Source: Salimicrobium humidisoli (GTDB lineage Bacteria; Bacillota; Bacilli; Bacillales; Halobacillaceae). Taken from it: DNA of 64,000 nt. Shown here piece by piece: positions 8,885-20,341 of this stretch. The position numbers and the translations under genes are program-made. Below the pieces are notes generated by a model. It did no database searches and was not told the DNA's origin. It worked only from the letters and a program-made list of their open reading frames with translations. The stretch covers positions 53,978 through 117,977 of the forward strand of contig NZ_NSGH01000008.1 of the NCBI RefSeq assembly GCF_002295105.1, written 5' to 3'. Every line of letters begins with the position of its first letter. Within the stretch, counting starts at the first letter, position 1.

Positions 8885-9676
8885 ATGAAACAGCGTACTG
8901 TAACAGCGATTATTGCAGGTTTGATATTTATACCTATCGTTCTGCTTGGCGGAACTTTATTTACTTTGTTTGTATATTTACTGGCAAGTATAGCTATATT
9001 CGAACTTATGAGAATGAAGAAAATTGCAAGATATTCCGTGTCTTCGCTCATTATACTGCTATTTATGTGGGCACTGATGTTACCGGAAATAAACTCCTAT
9101 GAACTGAGCTCTTTTGTAACGAAGGCTGAGCTATCGCTGGTGACGGTCCTGCTTCTTTTGAGTTACACTGTCCTCGTAAATAACAAATTCACCTTCGATG
9201 ATGCAGGATTTCTTCTTATTTCAGCCGTCTACGTCGGAATGGGATTTTATTACCTGATCGAGACGAGAATCGAGGGAGGACTTGATTACGTATTTTATGC
9301 CCTGTTCGTCGTTTGGGCTACTGATACCGGGGCGTATGTATTCGGACGTATGTTCGGGAAAAGGAAGTTATGGCCTAAAATCAGCCCGAAAAAAACGGTG
9401 GAAGGTGCTCTCGGAGGTGTAGTACTTGCCTGCATCACCGCAGTCATTTTTCAGATATTCCATCCACTCCATTCATCCATGTTTATACTTATCGCCGTAA
9501 CGATTCTCATTTCTGTAGCCGGTCAGATCGGCGACCTGGTGGAATCAGCTTTCAAACGTCATTACTTAGTCAAAGACTCGGGGAATATTCTGCCGGGCCA
9601 CGGAGGAGTGCTGGATCGTTTCGACAGCCTCATCTTTATGCTTCCGGTTTTGCATCTGATTAATTTTATACCATAA
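8885..9676 (+). CDS. cdsA: Phosphatidate cytidylyltransferase (CDP-diacylglycerol synthase)
   Basis: CdsA makes CDP-diacylglycerol from phosphatidic acid and CTP, the precursor for pgsA-dependent phospholipids. The 263-residue product is highly hydrophobic with about eight membrane segments. The C-terminal family signature is complete: [13 protein letters not shown], then [20 protein letters not shown] at about residues 220-252, holding the metal-binding aspartates. It follows uppS by 11 bases. Confidence 0.97.
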   Translation: MKQRTVTAIIAGLIFIPIVLLGGTLFTLFVYLLASIAIFELMRMKKIARYSVSSLIILLFMWALMLPEINSYELSSFVTKAELSLVTVLLLLSYTVLVNNKFTFDDAGFLLISAVYVGMGFYYLIETRIEGGLDYVFYALFVVWATDTGAYVFGRMFGKRKLWPKISPKKTVEGALGGVVLACITAVIFQIFHPLHSSMFILIAVTILISVAGQIGDLVESAFKRHYLVKDSGNILPGHGGVLDRFDSLIFMLPVLHLINFIP

Positions 9677-9690
9677 TTAGGAGCGTTGTT

Positions 9691-10836
9691 ATGAAAAATA
9701 TTGCACTTTTAGGAGCGACCGGATCAATAGGAGAACAGACACTGGAAGTGATCCGGCAGCACAAAGATAAGTTTTCCGTTTTCGCTTTAGCTTTCGGAAC
9801 GAATGCCGGTAAAGCGATTCCTATGATAAGGGAATTCGAACCCGAAGCGGTGGTGACCGCGGACGAAGAAACACGGCGGAAAGTGTTCGAAGCTACTTCC
9901 CATAAAAACATCATGGTCGGTTCAGAAGGCATGGTTGCGGTTGCGAAAGATCCCGGTGCCGACGTTTTCGTCAATGCGGTGATGGGAAGTATCGGTCTTC
10001 CGGCCACCCTCGAAGCTATCCGGGCAAGGAAACGGATAGCTATCGCGAATAAAGAGACGCTCGTTACAGCCGGTCATCTGGTTATGGCAGAATCAAGAAA
10101 GTACGATACTCCTCTTCTTCCGGTGGACAGTGAACATTCGGCAATTTTTCAGGCGCTGAACGGGGAAAGACATGAAGATGTACGCAGACTGATCATAACC
10201 GCTTCGGGAGGCAGTTTCCGCGATAAAACGAGGGAAGAACTTCAGGGGGTCAATGTAAAAGATGCTCTGAATCACCCGAACTGGAGCATGGGAGCTAAAA
10301 TTACCGTGGATTCCGCTTCGATGATGAATAAAGGGCTGGAAGTAATTGAAGCCCACTGGCTTTTCAATATGCCGTATGACAAGATACATGTCCTGCTTCA
10401 CAGAGAAAGCGTCATCCACTCGCTCGTGGAGTTTCAGGACCGCAGCGTCATGGCCCAACTTGGGTCGCCGGATATGAAAGTGCCTATCCAGTACGCCCTC
10501 AGCTATCCCGAGAGAATTCCTCTCAGTGGCAGCGAATCACTGGAACTTGAGGATTTAGCTGAACTTCATTTTCAGAAGATGGACATGGAACGGTTCCGCT
10601 GCCTGAAATTCGCCTTTCAGGCCGGCCGGCAGGGAGGGTCCATGCCGGCAGTACTGAACGCTGCCAATGAACAGGCAGTGGCTATGTTTCTGAATGAACA
10701 GATCTCTTTTCTGGATATAGAAGCTTTTGTCGAACGGGCGCTTACAGAGCATAATTCTGTTTCTGAACCTTCATTATCAGATATAATAGAGATTGATAAA
10801 GAAACGAGAAAACGTGTGGAACGTTACGTTAAATAA
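9691..10836 (+). CDS. dxr: 1-deoxy-D-xylulose 5-phosphate reductoisomerase
   Basis: Dxr (IspC) converts DXP to methylerythritol phosphate with NADPH, the committed step of the non-mevalonate isoprenoid route that feeds UppS. The 381-residue product begins [21 protein letters not shown] (dinucleotide fold) and contains [25 protein letters not shown] (metal-binding Asp/Glu), TASGGSFRD and the [23 protein letters not shown] catalytic block. Length is typical (383 in B. subtilis). An AGGAG ribosome site is present. Confidence 0.97.
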   Translation: MKNIALLGATGSIGEQTLEVIRQHKDKFSVFALAFGTNAGKAIPMIREFEPEAVVTADEETRRKVFEATSHKNIMVGSEGMVAVAKDPGADVFVNAVMGSIGLPATLEAIRARKRIAIANKETLVTAGHLVMAESRKYDTPLLPVDSEHSAIFQALNGERHEDVRRLIITASGGSFRDKTREELQGVNVKDALNHPNWSMGAKITVDSASMMNKGLEVIEAHWLFNMPYDKIHVLLHRESVIHSLVEFQDRSVMAQLGSPDMKVPIQYALSYPERIPLSGSESLELEDLAELHFQKMDMERFRCLKFAFQAGRQGGSMPAVLNAANEQAVAMFLNEQISFLDIEAFVERALTEHNSVSEPSLSDIIEIDKETRKRVERYVK

Positions 10837-10851
10837 AGGAAGGTGCTTCAT

Positions 10852-12108
10852 GTGACGACGGTTATTGCGTTTATACTCATGTTCGGTCTCCTGGTGTTTG
10901 TGCATGAGTGGGGGCATTTGATCTTTGCAAAGCGTGCAGGGATGCTTGCTCGCGAGTTTGCTATCGGGTTCGGGCCAAAAGTGTTTTCGTTCACCAAAAA
11001 TGAAACTTTGTATACGATTCGGCTTATACCTGCCGGGGGATATGTAAGAGTTGCCGGAGAGGACCCGGAAATCATAGACCTTAAGCCCGGACATCACATC
11101 GGTCTCGAGTTCGATGAATCCGGTCTCGTCAATAAAATAGTTGTAAACAATAAATCGAGGCATCCCGATGCCCGCATTGTCGAAGTGGAGCACGCAGACC
11201 TCGATCACACTCTTACCATTAATGGGTATGAACCCGGGGAAGAAGAGAAACTGTCATTTAATGTACATCCGGAAGCGATGTTCGTAATGGACGAAAAAGA
11301 AACCCAGATTGCCCCGTATGACCGGCAGTTCGCTTCGAAACCGAAAAGGAAAAGAGCAATGCAGCTCTTCGCCGGACCCATGATGAATTTTGTGCTTGCA
11401 CTTATTTTATTTACGATACTGGGATTCGTCCAGGGTATCCCATCAGATGAAGCACGTTTCGGGGAGATACAGGAGAATTCTCCCGCAAGTGAAGCAGGTT
11501 TCCGGGCCGGGGATGAAGTTATCCAGGCCGAAGGGCAGCAGGTGGAGTCCTGGGAAGATTTCACAGGGATTGTACAGGAACATCCGGGAGAAACGATGAA
11601 TGTTACTCTTTCGAGGAACGGCACAACGGAAGAGGTGGAAGTGACCCCGAGATCCGTAAAAGCTCAGGAAAGAGAGATTGGTCAGGTCGGAGTGACGAGA
11701 GCCTTCGAAGATTCCTTCGCGAAGAAAGCGACGTTCGGATTTACCCAGACGTACGAATGGTCCACGCTCATACTGACGAACCTCGGCAAACTGATTACTG
11801 GCCAGTTCTCTATAGACATGCTGTCCGGTCCTGTCGGAATCTATGACGCTACAGACCGGGTTGTGCAGACCGGCCTTACAAATTTCGTTATGTGGACAGC
11901 TGTATTGAGTGTGAACCTCGGGATTGTAAACCTTATGCCTATTCCGGCACTTGACGGAGGGCGGCTGTTGTTCATCGGTGTAGAACTGATCCGCGGGAAG
12001 CCGGTGGACCCTCAGAAAGAAGGAGCAATCACATTCTTCGGTTTCGCTTTACTGCTTCTGCTTATGATTGTGGTGACGTGGAACGATATTCAGCGCCTGT
12101 TTCTGTAA
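10852..12108 (+). CDS. rseP: Site-2 intramembrane zinc metalloprotease RseP/RasP
   Basis: RasP cuts membrane-embedded substrates such as anti-sigma factors and signal-peptide remnants. GTG at 10852 is preferred because AAGGAAGGTG lies six bases upstream and the product then starts in the first membrane helix. The zinc motif HEWGH is at residues 18-22 and the second metal ligand motif NLMPIPALDGG near 358-369. One PDZ domain (about residues 185-275) sits between the membrane halves. The 418-residue length matches the family. Last gene before a terminator. Confidence 0.96.
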   Translation: MTTVIAFILMFGLLVFVHEWGHLIFAKRAGMLAREFAIGFGPKVFSFTKNETLYTIRLIPAGGYVRVAGEDPEIIDLKPGHHIGLEFDESGLVNKIVVNNKSRHPDARIVEVEHADLDHTLTINGYEPGEEEKLSFNVHPEAMFVMDEKETQIAPYDRQFASKPKRKRAMQLFAGPMMNFVLALILFTILGFVQGIPSDEARFGEIQENSPASEAGFRAGDEVIQAEGQQVESWEDFTGIVQEHPGETMNVTLSRNGTTEEVEVTPRSVKAQEREIGQVGVTRAFEDSFAKKATFGFTQTYEWSTLILTNLGKLITGQFSIDMLSGPVGIYDATDRVVQTGLTNFVMWTAVLSVNLGIVNLMPIPALDGGRLLFIGVELIRGKPVDPQKEGAITFFGFALLLLLMIVVTWNDIQRLFL

Positions 12109-12144
12109 GTATCGGATATTAGGCGGTAATCACATAAAAGAAGC

Positions 12145-12176
12145 GGGAAAAAGGCGTTAGCGCCTTTTCCCTTTTT
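12145..12176 (+). terminator. rseP intrinsic terminator
   Basis: GGGAAAAAGGCG (12145-12156) pairs with CGCCTTTTCCC (12161-12171) with a single bulged A, followed by TTTTT. Confidence 0.85.
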
Positions 12177-12198
12177 AAAAAGAGGAGAGGTGTCAGGA

Positions 12199-13899
12199 AT
12201 GAGACAGAGTAAAATGCTAGTTCCCACATTAAAGGAAAACCCGGCTGAAGCTGACATAGCAAGTCACCAGCTTCTGGTAAGAGCAGGTTACATAAGGCAG
12301 CTGGCTTCGGGCATTTATACGCTTTTACCCTTAGGTAAACGCGTGCTGACGAAAATAGAGACTGTCATAAGGGAAGAAATGGATCGTGCAGGGGCCCAGG
12401 AAATGCTGCTTTCCGCTTTGCAGCCCGCCGAACTTTGGCAGGAAAGCGGGAGATGGTATACGTACGGATCTGAATTGATGAGAATGAAAGATCGTCACGA
12501 CCGGGAATTTGCCCTCGGTGCCACTCATGAAGAAGCGATGACCAGCATTTTACGTAATGAGGTGGGCACTTACAAAAAACTTCCGATGACTTTGTATCAG
12601 ATTCAGAACAAATTCAGGGATGAAAAGCGGCCAAGGTTCGGACTGTTGCGCGGTCGAGAATTTTTAATGAAGGATGCCTATTCATTTAATGAGTCCTTTG
12701 AGAGCCTGGATCAGAGTTATCAGAACATGTATGATGCTTACTGCCGTATTTTCGAGCGGCTTGGATTGAACTACCGGGCAGTAATAGCCGATTCGGGGGC
12801 CATGGGCGGAAAAGAAACTCACGAATTTATGGTTCTTTCTGAAGTAGGAGAGGACGTAATAGCCTATTCGGATACTTCCAAATACGCCGCTAACGTAGAA
12901 ATGGCTCCGGTAACGAATAAGTATGAAAAGTCTGCGGAAACTCCCGCAGAAATGGAAAAGGTTTCTACACCTGACAGGAAAACGATGCAGGAAGTGGCTG
13001 ATTACCTCGGTCATGGACTGGAGCAGGGCTTGAAATCCATTATGTTCAAGGTGGATGACGAGTATGTTCTCATAGTCACCCGGGGGGATCATGAAGTAAA
13101 TGACGTTAAAGTGAAAAACTTCATGGATGCGAAAGTGGTAGATCTGGCTACGGAAGAAGATACGGTCCGGCTTATGGGGACAGGTTTCGGTTCCCTCGGC
13201 CCCGTCGGTGCTCCGCAAGAAGTGAAAGTGGTTGCGGATTATGCAGTGGAATCTCTTGTGAACGTCAGTTGTGGTGCGAATGAAGAAGGGTACCATTATA
13301 AAAATGTAACTCCCGGAAAAGATTTCGTGCCGGATGAGTACGCTGATATGCGTTTTGTCGAGGAAGGGGATCCCTCTCCGGACGGGGAAGGGGTCATCAA
13401 GTTCGCCCGCGGTATCGAAGTCGGCCATGTATTCAAACTGGGTTCTTTTTACGCCGAGAACATGGGTGCAACTTTCCTGGATAATAGCGGAAAGTCCCAG
13501 ACGATGGTTATGGGGTCCTACGGAATCGGCGTATCCAGAACGCTGGCTGCCATGGTGGAACAATTCCACGACGACAGAGGCATCGTATGGCCGAAGCAGG
13601 CAGCTCCATATCTGGTTCACATCCTGTCCCTCAATCCTAAAAAAGAAGAACAGCGCGTGCTTGCCGACGACATTTACGCAGATCTTCTTGATGAGGGGAT
13701 CGAGGTACTGTACGATGATCGTCCGGAAAGAGCCGGAGTAAAATTCGCAGACAGTGACCTTATCGGCATTCCCCTGAGAATTATTGTCGGGAAAAGGGCA
13801 GGCGAAGACATCGTGGAAGTGAAAATGAGAAATGAGGAAAGCAAAACGGAAATTGCCCGTTCCTCGCTTATGGATGAAATTAAAAATCTGCTGGCATAA
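12199..13899 (+). CDS. proS: Prolyl-tRNA synthetase
   Basis: ProS charges tRNA-Pro. Start 12199 ([13 protein letters not shown]) is preferred over GTG 12190 by similarity and by the GAGAGG ribosome site. The 566-residue product is the bacterial-type enzyme: class II catalytic core with motif 1 around residues 45-75, motif 2 at [17 protein letters not shown] near 140, an inserted editing domain (about 225-400), motif 3 around [17 protein letters not shown] near 440, and the C-terminal anticodon-binding domain. It stands as its own unit, with terminators on both sides. Confidence 0.97.
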   Translation: MRQSKMLVPTLKENPAEADIASHQLLVRAGYIRQLASGIYTLLPLGKRVLTKIETVIREEMDRAGAQEMLLSALQPAELWQESGRWYTYGSELMRMKDRHDREFALGATHEEAMTSILRNEVGTYKKLPMTLYQIQNKFRDEKRPRFGLLRGREFLMKDAYSFNESFESLDQSYQNMYDAYCRIFERLGLNYRAVIADSGAMGGKETHEFMVLSEVGEDVIAYSDTSKYAANVEMAPVTNKYEKSAETPAEMEKVSTPDRKTMQEVADYLGHGLEQGLKSIMFKVDDEYVLIVTRGDHEVNDVKVKNFMDAKVVDLATEEDTVRLMGTGFGSLGPVGAPQEVKVVADYAVESLVNVSCGANEEGYHYKNVTPGKDFVPDEYADMRFVEEGDPSPDGEGVIKFARGIEVGHVFKLGSFYAENMGATFLDNSGKSQTMVMGSYGIGVSRTLAAMVEQFHDDRGIVWPKQAAPYLVHILSLNPKKEEQRVLADDIYADLLDEGIEVLYDDRPERAGVKFADSDLIGIPLRIIVGKRAGEDIVEVKMRNEESKTEIARSSLMDEIKNLLA

Positions 13900-13903
13900 A
13901 ATG

Positions 13904-13936
13904 AATACCCCTGCTCATCCGGCAGGGGTATTGTTG
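13904..13936 (+). terminator. proS intrinsic terminator
   Basis: AATACCCCTGC (13904-13914) pairs with GCAGGGGTATT (13922-13932) followed by GTTG. The stem is strong but the T tract is weak, and polC begins 20 bases later, so read-through is possible. Confidence 0.7.
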
Positions 13937-13956
13937 CCGTGAGGGAGGAAGAAAAT

Positions 13957-16900
13957 TTGAGCGTCAATAATCAGGAGAAAATGCATTACCTGATCGAACA
14001 GCTGCAGCTGTCGGAGGATATACGAAGTTATTTCAGGGATAGTGAACTGGTGAAACTTTCTGTCTACAGAAAAGAAAAGCGCTGGCATTTCCACTTCCAC
14101 TTTCCGACCCCGTTGCCTGCGACAGTGTATGATTTATTCACTTCAACTCTTCAGTCGACGTTCAGTTCACTGGCTCACGTAAGCTGGGAAACACAGGTGG
14201 AAGCCTCTTTCGATGAGGAGACCATCCTTGACTACTGGAAATTATTCACCAATAAAATGACGAAGCTTTCTCCTGCTTACAAAGACTATGTATGCGAACA
14301 AAAACCGGAAATTAACGGTAATAGAATTATGTTAACATGCAGAAATGAAGCAGAAGGGGAAGCGATGAAGAAGAAACTTCAGGAAGCGTTTCAGGAGTAC
14401 TGTAAAGAGGCAGGCCTCCCTTCGTGTCAGATCAGCGTTCGTCTGGAAGAGCAGGGAGAAGCGGTAACGAAATTCAAAGAAGAGCGAAAGCAGGAAGATC
14501 AGCTGCTAGTCCAGAAAGCCGTGAAAGAAAAAGAAGAGAAAGAGAAAGTCAAAGAGTCGGAGGGTCCCAAAGGGCCGGTGGAAATCGGTTATAAAATCCA
14601 GGAGGAGCCCGTTCCTATGTCTTCCGTTGAAGAAGAGGAGCGCCGTATTGTGCTTCAGGGATACATTTTTGACGCTGAAGTGAAGGAACTGCGGTCCGGC
14701 CGCCACCTTCTTCTTCTGAAAGTGACAGATTACACCGATTCTTTTTCTGTAAAAATGTTTTCGCGCGGAGACGATCAGGCTGCGATTTTCAAACAGGTGA
14801 AGGCCGGAATGTGGGTGAAAATGCGCGGAGGCATCCAGACCGACAACTTTACAAACGAACTTACTATGATGGCGAACGACATCATTCAGATCAAAGTGAA
14901 GGAACGTGAAGATACAGCCCCTGAGGGAGAAAAAAGGGTGGAGCTGCACGCTCACACGACGATGAGTCAAATGGACGCCCCCGTTTCTCCTTCCACACTC
15001 ATTAAGCAGGCGGCAGACTGGGGTCATGAAGCGATTGCCATCACGGATCACGCCGCAGCCCAGGCTTTCCCCGAAGCGCACGCTGCCGGGGAGAAGAACG
15101 ATATCCAGGTCATTTATGGACTGGAAGCGAATCTCGTTAATGACGGGGTGCCCATAGCTTACGAGCCCACGGACCGTCCGTTGAAGGATTCGGTATATGT
15201 AGTGTTTGACGTGGAAACTACGGGGCTTTCAGCCGTTTACGATAAGATCATTGAACTTGCTGCTGTGAAAATCGAGGAAGGCGAGATTATGGACCGGTTC
15301 GAATCATTCGCCAACCCGCACCAGCCATTGTCGGAGACCACCGTGGAACTGACCGGAATTACCGACGATATGGTGAACGATGCCCCTGAAATTGAAAAAG
15401 TACTGAATGATTTCAAGGAGTGGGCCGGAGAAGATATTCTTGTTGCTCACAATGCAAGTTTCGATATGGGATTTTTGAATACGGGATACGAATCGGTGGG
15501 GCTCAGTAAATCACAGAACCCGGTCATCGACACGCTCGAGCTGGCCAGATTCCTTCTCCCGGATCTTAAAAATCATCGGCTCAATACGTTGTGTAAGAAG
15601 TTTGATATTGAACTCACTCAGCATCACCGGGCTATTTATGATGCGGAAGCAACAGGGTACCTGTTGTGGAAGCTGGTTAAAAAGACGATGGACGAGAAAG
15701 AAATATATAACCACAAAAATTTGAACGATTATATGGGGGAAGGGAAAGCCTATCAGCGTTCGAGACCGAGCCACTGCATCATACTTGCTAAAAATGACAC
15801 CGGACTGAAGAATCTTTACCGTCTCATTTCGGAATCGCATATCGATTATTTTTACAGGGTCCCGCGCATCCCCCGTTCCCGGCTTACTATGCACCGGGAA
15901 GGCCTGATTGTCGGTTCCGGATGCGACAAAGGAGAACTTTTTGAAACGATGATGCAGAAATCCGAAGAGGAGGCCGAGAGGGTGGCTGAATTTTATGATT
16001 ACATAGAAATTCAGCCGGTCGGTAATTACGCCCATCTCATAGAGAAAGATATTCTTCAGACGGAAGCTCAGGTGTACGATATTCTGAAAAAGCTGACCGC
16101 CCTCGGTGAAAAACTGAATAAACCCGTAGCGGCTACCGGGAATACCCATTATATTAACGAGCGCGATAAAATTTACAGACAGGTTCTCATCTCTTCCCAA
16201 AGCGGAAACCCGCTGAGCCGGCAGACGCTTCCTGAGGTGCATTTCAGAACTACGAATGAAATGATTGAAGAATTTTCTTTTCTGGGTGAAGAGAAAGCGA
16301 AAGAAGTTGTCGTCACCAACACGAACAAAATAGCGGGGCTCATGGAAGAAGTCCACCCTGTGAAAGAAGATTTGTATACTCCCAATATTGAAGGCGCGGA
16401 TCAGGAAATCAGGGATATGTCCTACAATAAAGCTCGAAGTATTTATGGAGACGAGCTGCCCGAACTTGTCGTAAACCGACTGGAAAGAGAGCTCGAAAGT
16501 ATTATCGGAAACGGATTTGCCGTAATTTATCTTATCTCTCAAAAGCTGGTGACTAAATCACTCAGCGACGGTTACCTCGTAGGGTCGAGGGGGTCTGTCG
16601 GTTCGTCATTCGTAGCTACCATGACAGATATTACGGAGGTCAACCCGCTCCCTCCCCATTACGTCTGTCCGTCCTGCAGACACCATGAATTCTTCTCGGA
16701 CGGCAGTGTCGGCAGTGGTTTTGACCTTGAGGACAAAGCCTGTCCCGAATGCGGAACGCCGTACGTCAAAGACGGTCAGGACATACCTTTCGAAACGTTC
16801 CTCGGTTTCAAAGGCGATAAAGTTCCCGACATTGATCTGAACTTTTCCGGGGAGTATCAGCCGAGAGCTCACGATTACACGAAAGAACTGTTCGGGGAAG

Positions 16901-18246
16901 ATAAAGTATACCGGGCCGGTACTATCGGCACGGTAGCTGAGAAAACGGCTTACGGATTTGTCAAAGGGTACGCGTCGGATCATCAGCTGCAGTATAAAAA
17001 TGCCGAAGTCGACAGACTCGTTCAGGGATGTACGGGTGTGAAAAGAACTACCGGGCAGCACCCCGGAGGCATAATCGTAGTACCTGACGACAAGGATATC
17101 TATGATTTTTCACCAATCCAGTTCCCGGCGGACGATACCGACTCCAATTGGCGTACTACCCATTTCGACTTTCACTCCATCCACGATAACCTGTTGAAAC
17201 TCGATATTCTCGGTCACGATGATCCGACCGTCATTCGTATGCTCCAGGACCTATCAGGCATCGATCCGAATGATATACCGGTGGATGATGAAGAAGTAAT
17301 GAAAATTTTCAGCGGTCCTGATGTTTTAGGAGTCACCTCCGAGCAGATCAACTGTAAAACGGGGACCCTTGGCGTGCCGGAGTTCGGAACGAAATTCGTA
17401 CGTCAGATGCTCGAAGATACGAAGCCGAAAACATTTGCGGAACTTGTTATCATCTCAGGACTGTCCCACGGCACCGATGTCTGGCTCGGGAATGCCGAAC
17501 AGCTGATCAGCGACGGCATATGCACACTTCCGGAAGTGATCGGCTGCCGTGATGATATAATGGTCTATCTTATGCACAAAGGTCTTGAACCGGGGCTTGC
17601 GTTCAAGATTATGGAGTTCGTCCGTAAGGGGCGGGGTCTTGAAGATGAATGGATCCAGGAAATGAAGAAACACGGCGTACCGGACTGGTACATCGAGTCC
17701 TGTAAGAAGATCAAGTACATGTTCCCGAAAGCACACGCTGCTGCCTACGTATTGATGGCAGTCCGTATTGCATACTTCAAAGTGCATTATCCCATTTATT
17801 TCTACGCTGCTTATTTCACAGTAAGAGCGAGTGATTTTGAACTGGATACAATGGTTAAAGGTTCCGGAGCTATCCGGAGCCGTATAGAAGACATTCAGCA
17901 GAAAGGGCTGGATGCAACTCCTAAAGAAAAGAACCTTATGACAGTTCTCGAAATTTCACTTGAGATGTGTGAACGTGGTTACAGTTTGGGGAGCGTGGAT
18001 CTCTACCGTTCCACCGCTTCGGAATTCATCGTCGACGGGAACACTCTCATCCCTCCGTTCAATGCGGTCGACGGCCTTGGAACAAACGCGGCTATCAATA
18101 TTGTGAAAGCCAGAGAAGACGGTGAATTTTTATCGAAACAGGATTTGAGGGAAAGGAGCCGTATCTCCAAAACGGTACTTGAGTATCTGGACGATCATGG
18201 ATGCTTATCCGACATGCCAGATGAGAACCAGCTCTCTCTGTTCTAG
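13957..18246 (+). CDS. polC: DNA polymerase III alpha subunit, PolC type
   Basis: PolC is the main replicative DNA polymerase of Firmicutes, with built-in proofreading. TTG at 13957 is chosen because GGGAGG lies eight bases upstream. The 1429-residue product has an N-terminal region, an OB-fold (about 235-330), a PHP domain beginning [13 protein letters not shown] near 329 that is interrupted by a DnaQ-like 3'-5' exonuclease (DVETTGLS near 418), a zinc-finger-like CPSC/CPECG pair near 904-930, the catalytic [12 protein letters not shown] segment near 958, and the palm/fingers motifs. Length fits B. subtilis PolC (1437). No internal break is seen. Confidence 0.98.
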   Translation: MSVNNQEKMHYLIEQLQLSEDIRSYFRDSELVKLSVYRKEKRWHFHFHFPTPLPATVYDLFTSTLQSTFSSLAHVSWETQVEASFDEETILDYWKLFTNKMTKLSPAYKDYVCEQKPEINGNRIMLTCRNEAEGEAMKKKLQEAFQEYCKEAGLPSCQISVRLEEQGEAVTKFKEERKQEDQLLVQKAVKEKEEKEKVKESEGPKGPVEIGYKIQEEPVPMSSVEEEERRIVLQGYIFDAEVKELRSGRHLLLLKVTDYTDSFSVKMFSRGDDQAAIFKQVKAGMWVKMRGGIQTDNFTNELTMMANDIIQIKVKEREDTAPEGEKRVELHAHTTMSQMDAPVSPSTLIKQAADWGHEAIAITDHAAAQAFPEAHAAGEKNDIQVIYGLEANLVNDGVPIAYEPTDRPLKDSVYVVFDVETTGLSAVYDKIIELAAVKIEEGEIMDRFESFANPHQPLSETTVELTGITDDMVNDAPEIEKVLNDFKEWAGEDILVAHNASFDMGFLNTGYESVGLSKSQNPVIDTLELARFLLPDLKNHRLNTLCKKFDIELTQHHRAIYDAEATGYLLWKLVKKTMDEKEIYNHKNLNDYMGEGKAYQRSRPSHCIILAKNDTGLKNLYRLISESHIDYFYRVPRIPRSRLTMHREGLIVGSGCDKGELFETMMQKSEEEAERVAEFYDYIEIQPVGNYAHLIEKDILQTEAQVYDILKKLTALGEKLNKPVAATGNTHYINERDKIYRQVLISSQSGNPLSRQTLPEVHFRTTNEMIEEFSFLGEEKAKEVVVTNTNKIAGLMEEVHPVKEDLYTPNIEGADQEIRDMSYNKARSIYGDELPELVVNRLERELESIIGNGFAVIYLISQKLVTKSLSDGYLVGSRGSVGSSFVATMTDITEVNPLPPHYVCPSCRHHEFFSDGSVGSGFDLEDKACPECGTPYVKDGQDIPFETFLGFKGDKVPDIDLNFSGEYQPRAHDYTKELFGEDKVYRAGTIGTVAEKTAYGFVKGYASDHQLQYKNAEVDRLVQGCTGVKRTTGQHPGGIIVVPDDKDIYDFSPIQFPADDTDSNWRTTHFDFHSIHDNLLKLDILGHDDPTVIRMLQDLSGIDPNDIPVDDEEVMKIFSGPDVLGVTSEQINCKTGTLGVPEFGTKFVRQMLEDTKPKTFAELVIISGLSHGTDVWLGNAEQLISDGICTLPEVIGCRDDIMVYLMHKGLEPGLAFKIMEFVRKGRGLEDEWIQEMKKHGVPDWYIESCKKIKYMFPKAHAAAYVLMAVRIAYFKVHYPIYFYAAYFTVRASDFELDTMVKGSGAIRSRIEDIQQKGLDATPKEKNLMTVLEISLEMCERGYSLGSVDLYRSTASEFIVDGNTLIPPFNAVDGLGTNAAINIVKAREDGEFLSKQDLRERSRISKTVLEYLDDHGCLSDMPDENQLSLF

Positions 18247-18251
18247 GCAAG

Positions 18252-18280
18252 TTGCGTACCGGAGCCAATTATGATATATT
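18252..18280 (+). promoter_or_regulatory. Sigma-A promoter for the rimP-nusA-infB operon
   Basis: TTGCGT (18252-18257) and TATATT (18275-18280) are 17 bases apart. It begins five bases after the polC stop and implies a leader of about 160 bases before rimP. Confidence 0.65.
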
Positions 18281-18304
18281 AATTATGGTTGGAAACGTGA
18301 TAGC

Positions 18305-18402
18305 AAGCAGGGAAAAGAGTGGGGATACGCCCACTCTTTTGTTTCTATTTTTTATGAGCTTCTCCCTGCTTATTGCTGCCGCTATGATAATGATCATAGC
18401 GG
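18305..18402 (+). promoter_or_regulatory. rimP operon leader with internal terminator (probable attenuator)
   Basis: Between the promoter and rimP, AAAAGAGTGGG (18313-18323) pairs with CCCACTCTTTT (18330-18340), followed by TTTCTATTTTTT: an intrinsic terminator upstream of the gene. AAGCAGGGA (18305-18313) can pair with TCCCTGCTT (18363-18371) around it, and CCGCTATGAT (18379-18388) pairs with ATCATAGCGG (18393-18402). NusA-dependent attenuation of this operon has been reported in B. subtilis; the same control here is inferred from the layout. Confidence 0.65.
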
Positions 18403-18446
18403 TTTCTCATGAGAAAAAGAAAATATAGCGTAAGGAGGTCGTGTGG

Positions 18447-18920
18447 TTGAGTCAGGACGTAATTAAAGTAACAGAACAATTAGTCATGCCGATCTTACAG
18501 GATCTTAATGCAGAATTAGTCGATGTAGTATTTGAAAAAGAAGGAAAGAACTGGTTTCTACGCGTTTTTATCGATAAAGAAAATGGAATTGATATTGAAG
18601 AATGCGGGATCGTCTCCGAGAAGTTGAGTGAAAAACTTGATGAAGAAGACCCGGTCGATTTCGCCTATTTCCTCGATGTTTCTTCTCCTGGTGCAGAAAG
18701 ACCACTGAAGAAGAAAGAGGATTTTGAGAAGTATGTCGGAGAATACGTCTACATGAAGCTTTATGAGCCCGTAGAAGGGGAAAAAGAATTTGAAGGAACC
18801 CTCAGAAGTTTCCAGGATGAAATTGCAGAAATTGAAATAAGAATAAAAACGAGAAGAAAGACGCTGGAAGTGCCGTTCAATAAGATAGCCAAAGCACGAC
18901 TGGCAGTTACGTTTAATTAA
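18447..18920 (+). CDS. rimP: Ribosome maturation factor RimP
   Basis: RimP assists 30S subunit assembly. TTG at 18447 gives MSQDVIKVTEQLVMPILQDL and keeps eight bases from the AGGAGG site; GTG at 18441 is too close to it. The 157-residue product contains the family motifs WFLRVFIDKENGIDIEECG, SEKLDEEDP and LDVSSPGAERPLKK. It heads the operon rimP-nusA-ylxR-ylxQ-infB-ylxP-rbfA. Length matches B. subtilis YlxS (156). Confidence 0.96.
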   Translation: MSQDVIKVTEQLVMPILQDLNAELVDVVFEKEGKNWFLRVFIDKENGIDIEECGIVSEKLSEKLDEEDPVDFAYFLDVSSPGAERPLKKKEDFEKYVGEYVYMKLYEPVEGEKEFEGTLRSFQDEIAEIEIRIKTRRKTLEVPFNKIAKARLAVTFN

Positions 18921-18937
18921 TAAAGGGGTGGATTCAG

Positions 18938-20044
18938 GTGAGTCAGCAATTGTTTGATGCCATGAATTATTTGGAAAAAGAAAAAGGCATCGATAAGGAT
19001 TTTCTGCTCGAGGCGTTGGAAGCTGCATTGATTTCAGCATATAAGAAGAATTTTAATGCCGCTACAAATGTTCGCGTAAGTATAAATGAAGAAGAAGGCG
19101 CTATGAAAGTTTTCGCTCAAAAAACAGTAGTGGATGAAGTGGAAGATAACCAGCAGGAAATTTCCACTGAAGAAGCAAAGGAAATCAACCCTAACTACGA
19201 AGCCGAAGATGTTGTGGAAGTGGAAGTTACCCCCGCAGATTTCGGCCGAATAGCCGCTCAGGCTGCGAAACAGGTGGTGACCCAGCGAGTCAGGGAAGCG
19301 GAACGCGGAATCATTTACGGAGAGTATGTCGACCGTGAAGAAGATATTATGAACGGCATCATCCAGAGAAAAGACAACCGGTTCGTCTACGTAAATCTCG
19401 GTAAAGTGGAGGCCCGGCTTCCCGAGGGAGAACAGATGCCGAAAGAAACGTACAACGTCCATGACCGTCTTAAAGTTTATGTCACAAAAGTGGAAAACAA
19501 TAATAAAGGTCCGCACGTTTATGTTTCGAGGACGCACCCGAATCTACTGAAGCGTCTCTTTGAAATGGAAGTGCCGGAAATATACGACGGGACAGTAGAA
19601 GTGACGTCCGTGGCACGTGAAGCCGGAGACCGCTCTAAAATCTCCGTATATGCGGAAGATCCGGAAATCGATCCGGTCGGCTCCTGTGTCGGTCAGGGCG
19701 GTCAGCGCGTACAGACTATAGTGGATGAGCTTAAAGGCGAGAAAATAGACATTGTACAGTGGTCGGAAGATCCGGTTGTATATGTCACTAATGCGCTCAG
19801 TCCTTCCAAAGTACGTAAAGTCATCGTCAATGAAGAGGAACAGGCAACGACGGTGATCGTGCCGGATTATCAGCTTTCGCTTGCTATAGGTAAAAGAGGT
19901 CAGAACGCCAGACTGGCGGCTAAATTAACCGGGTGGAAGATTGACATTAAAAGTGAATCCGAAGCTCTCGAAAACGGCCTTCTTGATGATGATAGCGACC
20001 TGGAGGAAGAGGCGGCAGATAATCCTGATCCTTTGGAAGAGTGA
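18938..20044 (+). CDS. nusA: Transcription termination/antitermination factor NusA
   Basis: NusA binds RNA polymerase and nascent RNA and modulates pausing and termination. The 368-residue product starts at GTG 18938. It has the RNA-polymerase-binding N-terminal domain (MSQQLFDAMNYLEKEKG), an S1 domain (about residues 135-200, GIIQRKDNRFVYVNLGKVEA) and two KH domains (GSCVGQGGQRVQTI near 250 and LAIGKRGQNARLAAKLTG near 315). The C-terminus is acidic. As in other Firmicutes, the acidic repeat domains of enterobacterial NusA are absent. It may control its own operon through the upstream attenuator. Confidence 0.97.
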   Translation: MSQQLFDAMNYLEKEKGIDKDFLLEALEAALISAYKKNFNAATNVRVSINEEEGAMKVFAQKTVVDEVEDNQQEISTEEAKEINPNYEAEDVVEVEVTPADFGRIAAQAAKQVVTQRVREAERGIIYGEYVDREEDIMNGIIQRKDNRFVYVNLGKVEARLPEGEQMPKETYNVHDRLKVYVTKVENNNKGPHVYVSRTHPNLLKRLFEMEVPEIYDGTVEVTSVAREAGDRSKISVYAEDPEIDPVGSCVGQGGQRVQTIVDELKGEKIDIVQWSEDPVVYVTNALSPSKVRKVIVNEEEQATTVIVPDYQLSLAIGKRGQNARLAAKLTGWKIDIKSESEALENGLLDDDSDLEEEAADNPDPLEE

Positions 20045-20065
20045 TAAGGAGAAAGGGGAATATTC

Positions 20066-20341
20066 ATGCCTAAACAGAAAAAGAAGACACCTTTACGGAA
20101 GTGTGTAGTAACCCAGGAAATGAAGCCGAAACAGCAGTTGATTCGCGTGGTTCGCAATAAAGAGGGAGAGGTCTTTGTAGACCCGACCGGTAAAAAGAAT
20201 GGCAGAGGTGCCTATATTTCTAAAGATCTGAATGTAATCAATACCGCCGAAGAACAGGGGATGCTCGCAAGGCATTTGAACACAGGCATCGATTCCGCGG
20301 TGTTCGAACAGTTAAGAGCACAAGTGACCGAAATTGAGTAA
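20066..20341 (+). CDS. ylxR: YlxR family RNA-binding protein
   Basis: YlxR is a small basic protein in the nusA operon; the B. subtilis protein has been linked to RNase P modulation. The 91-residue product begins MPKQKKKTPLRKCVVTQEMK and contains the family core RKCVVTxE and DPTGKKNGRGAYIS. It is encoded 21 bases after nusA with an AGAAAGGGG ribosome site and overlaps ylxQ by 8 bases. Confidence 0.93.
   Translation: MPKQKKKTPLRKCVVTQEMKPKQQLIRVVRNKEGEVFVDPTGKKNGRGAYISKDLNVINTAEEQGMLARHLNTGIDSAVFEQLRAQVTEIE

Noticed and set aside
12682..13620. Long minus-strand open frame inside proS
   Set aside because: Fully antisense to conserved catalytic and editing domains; composition (His/Phe/Arg rich) is typical of antisense frames.
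15511..16542. Long minus-strand open frame (343 codons) inside polC
   Set aside because: It is the complement of a highly conserved polC region, has no ribosome site and no family motif; a shadow of the GC-biased codon pattern.
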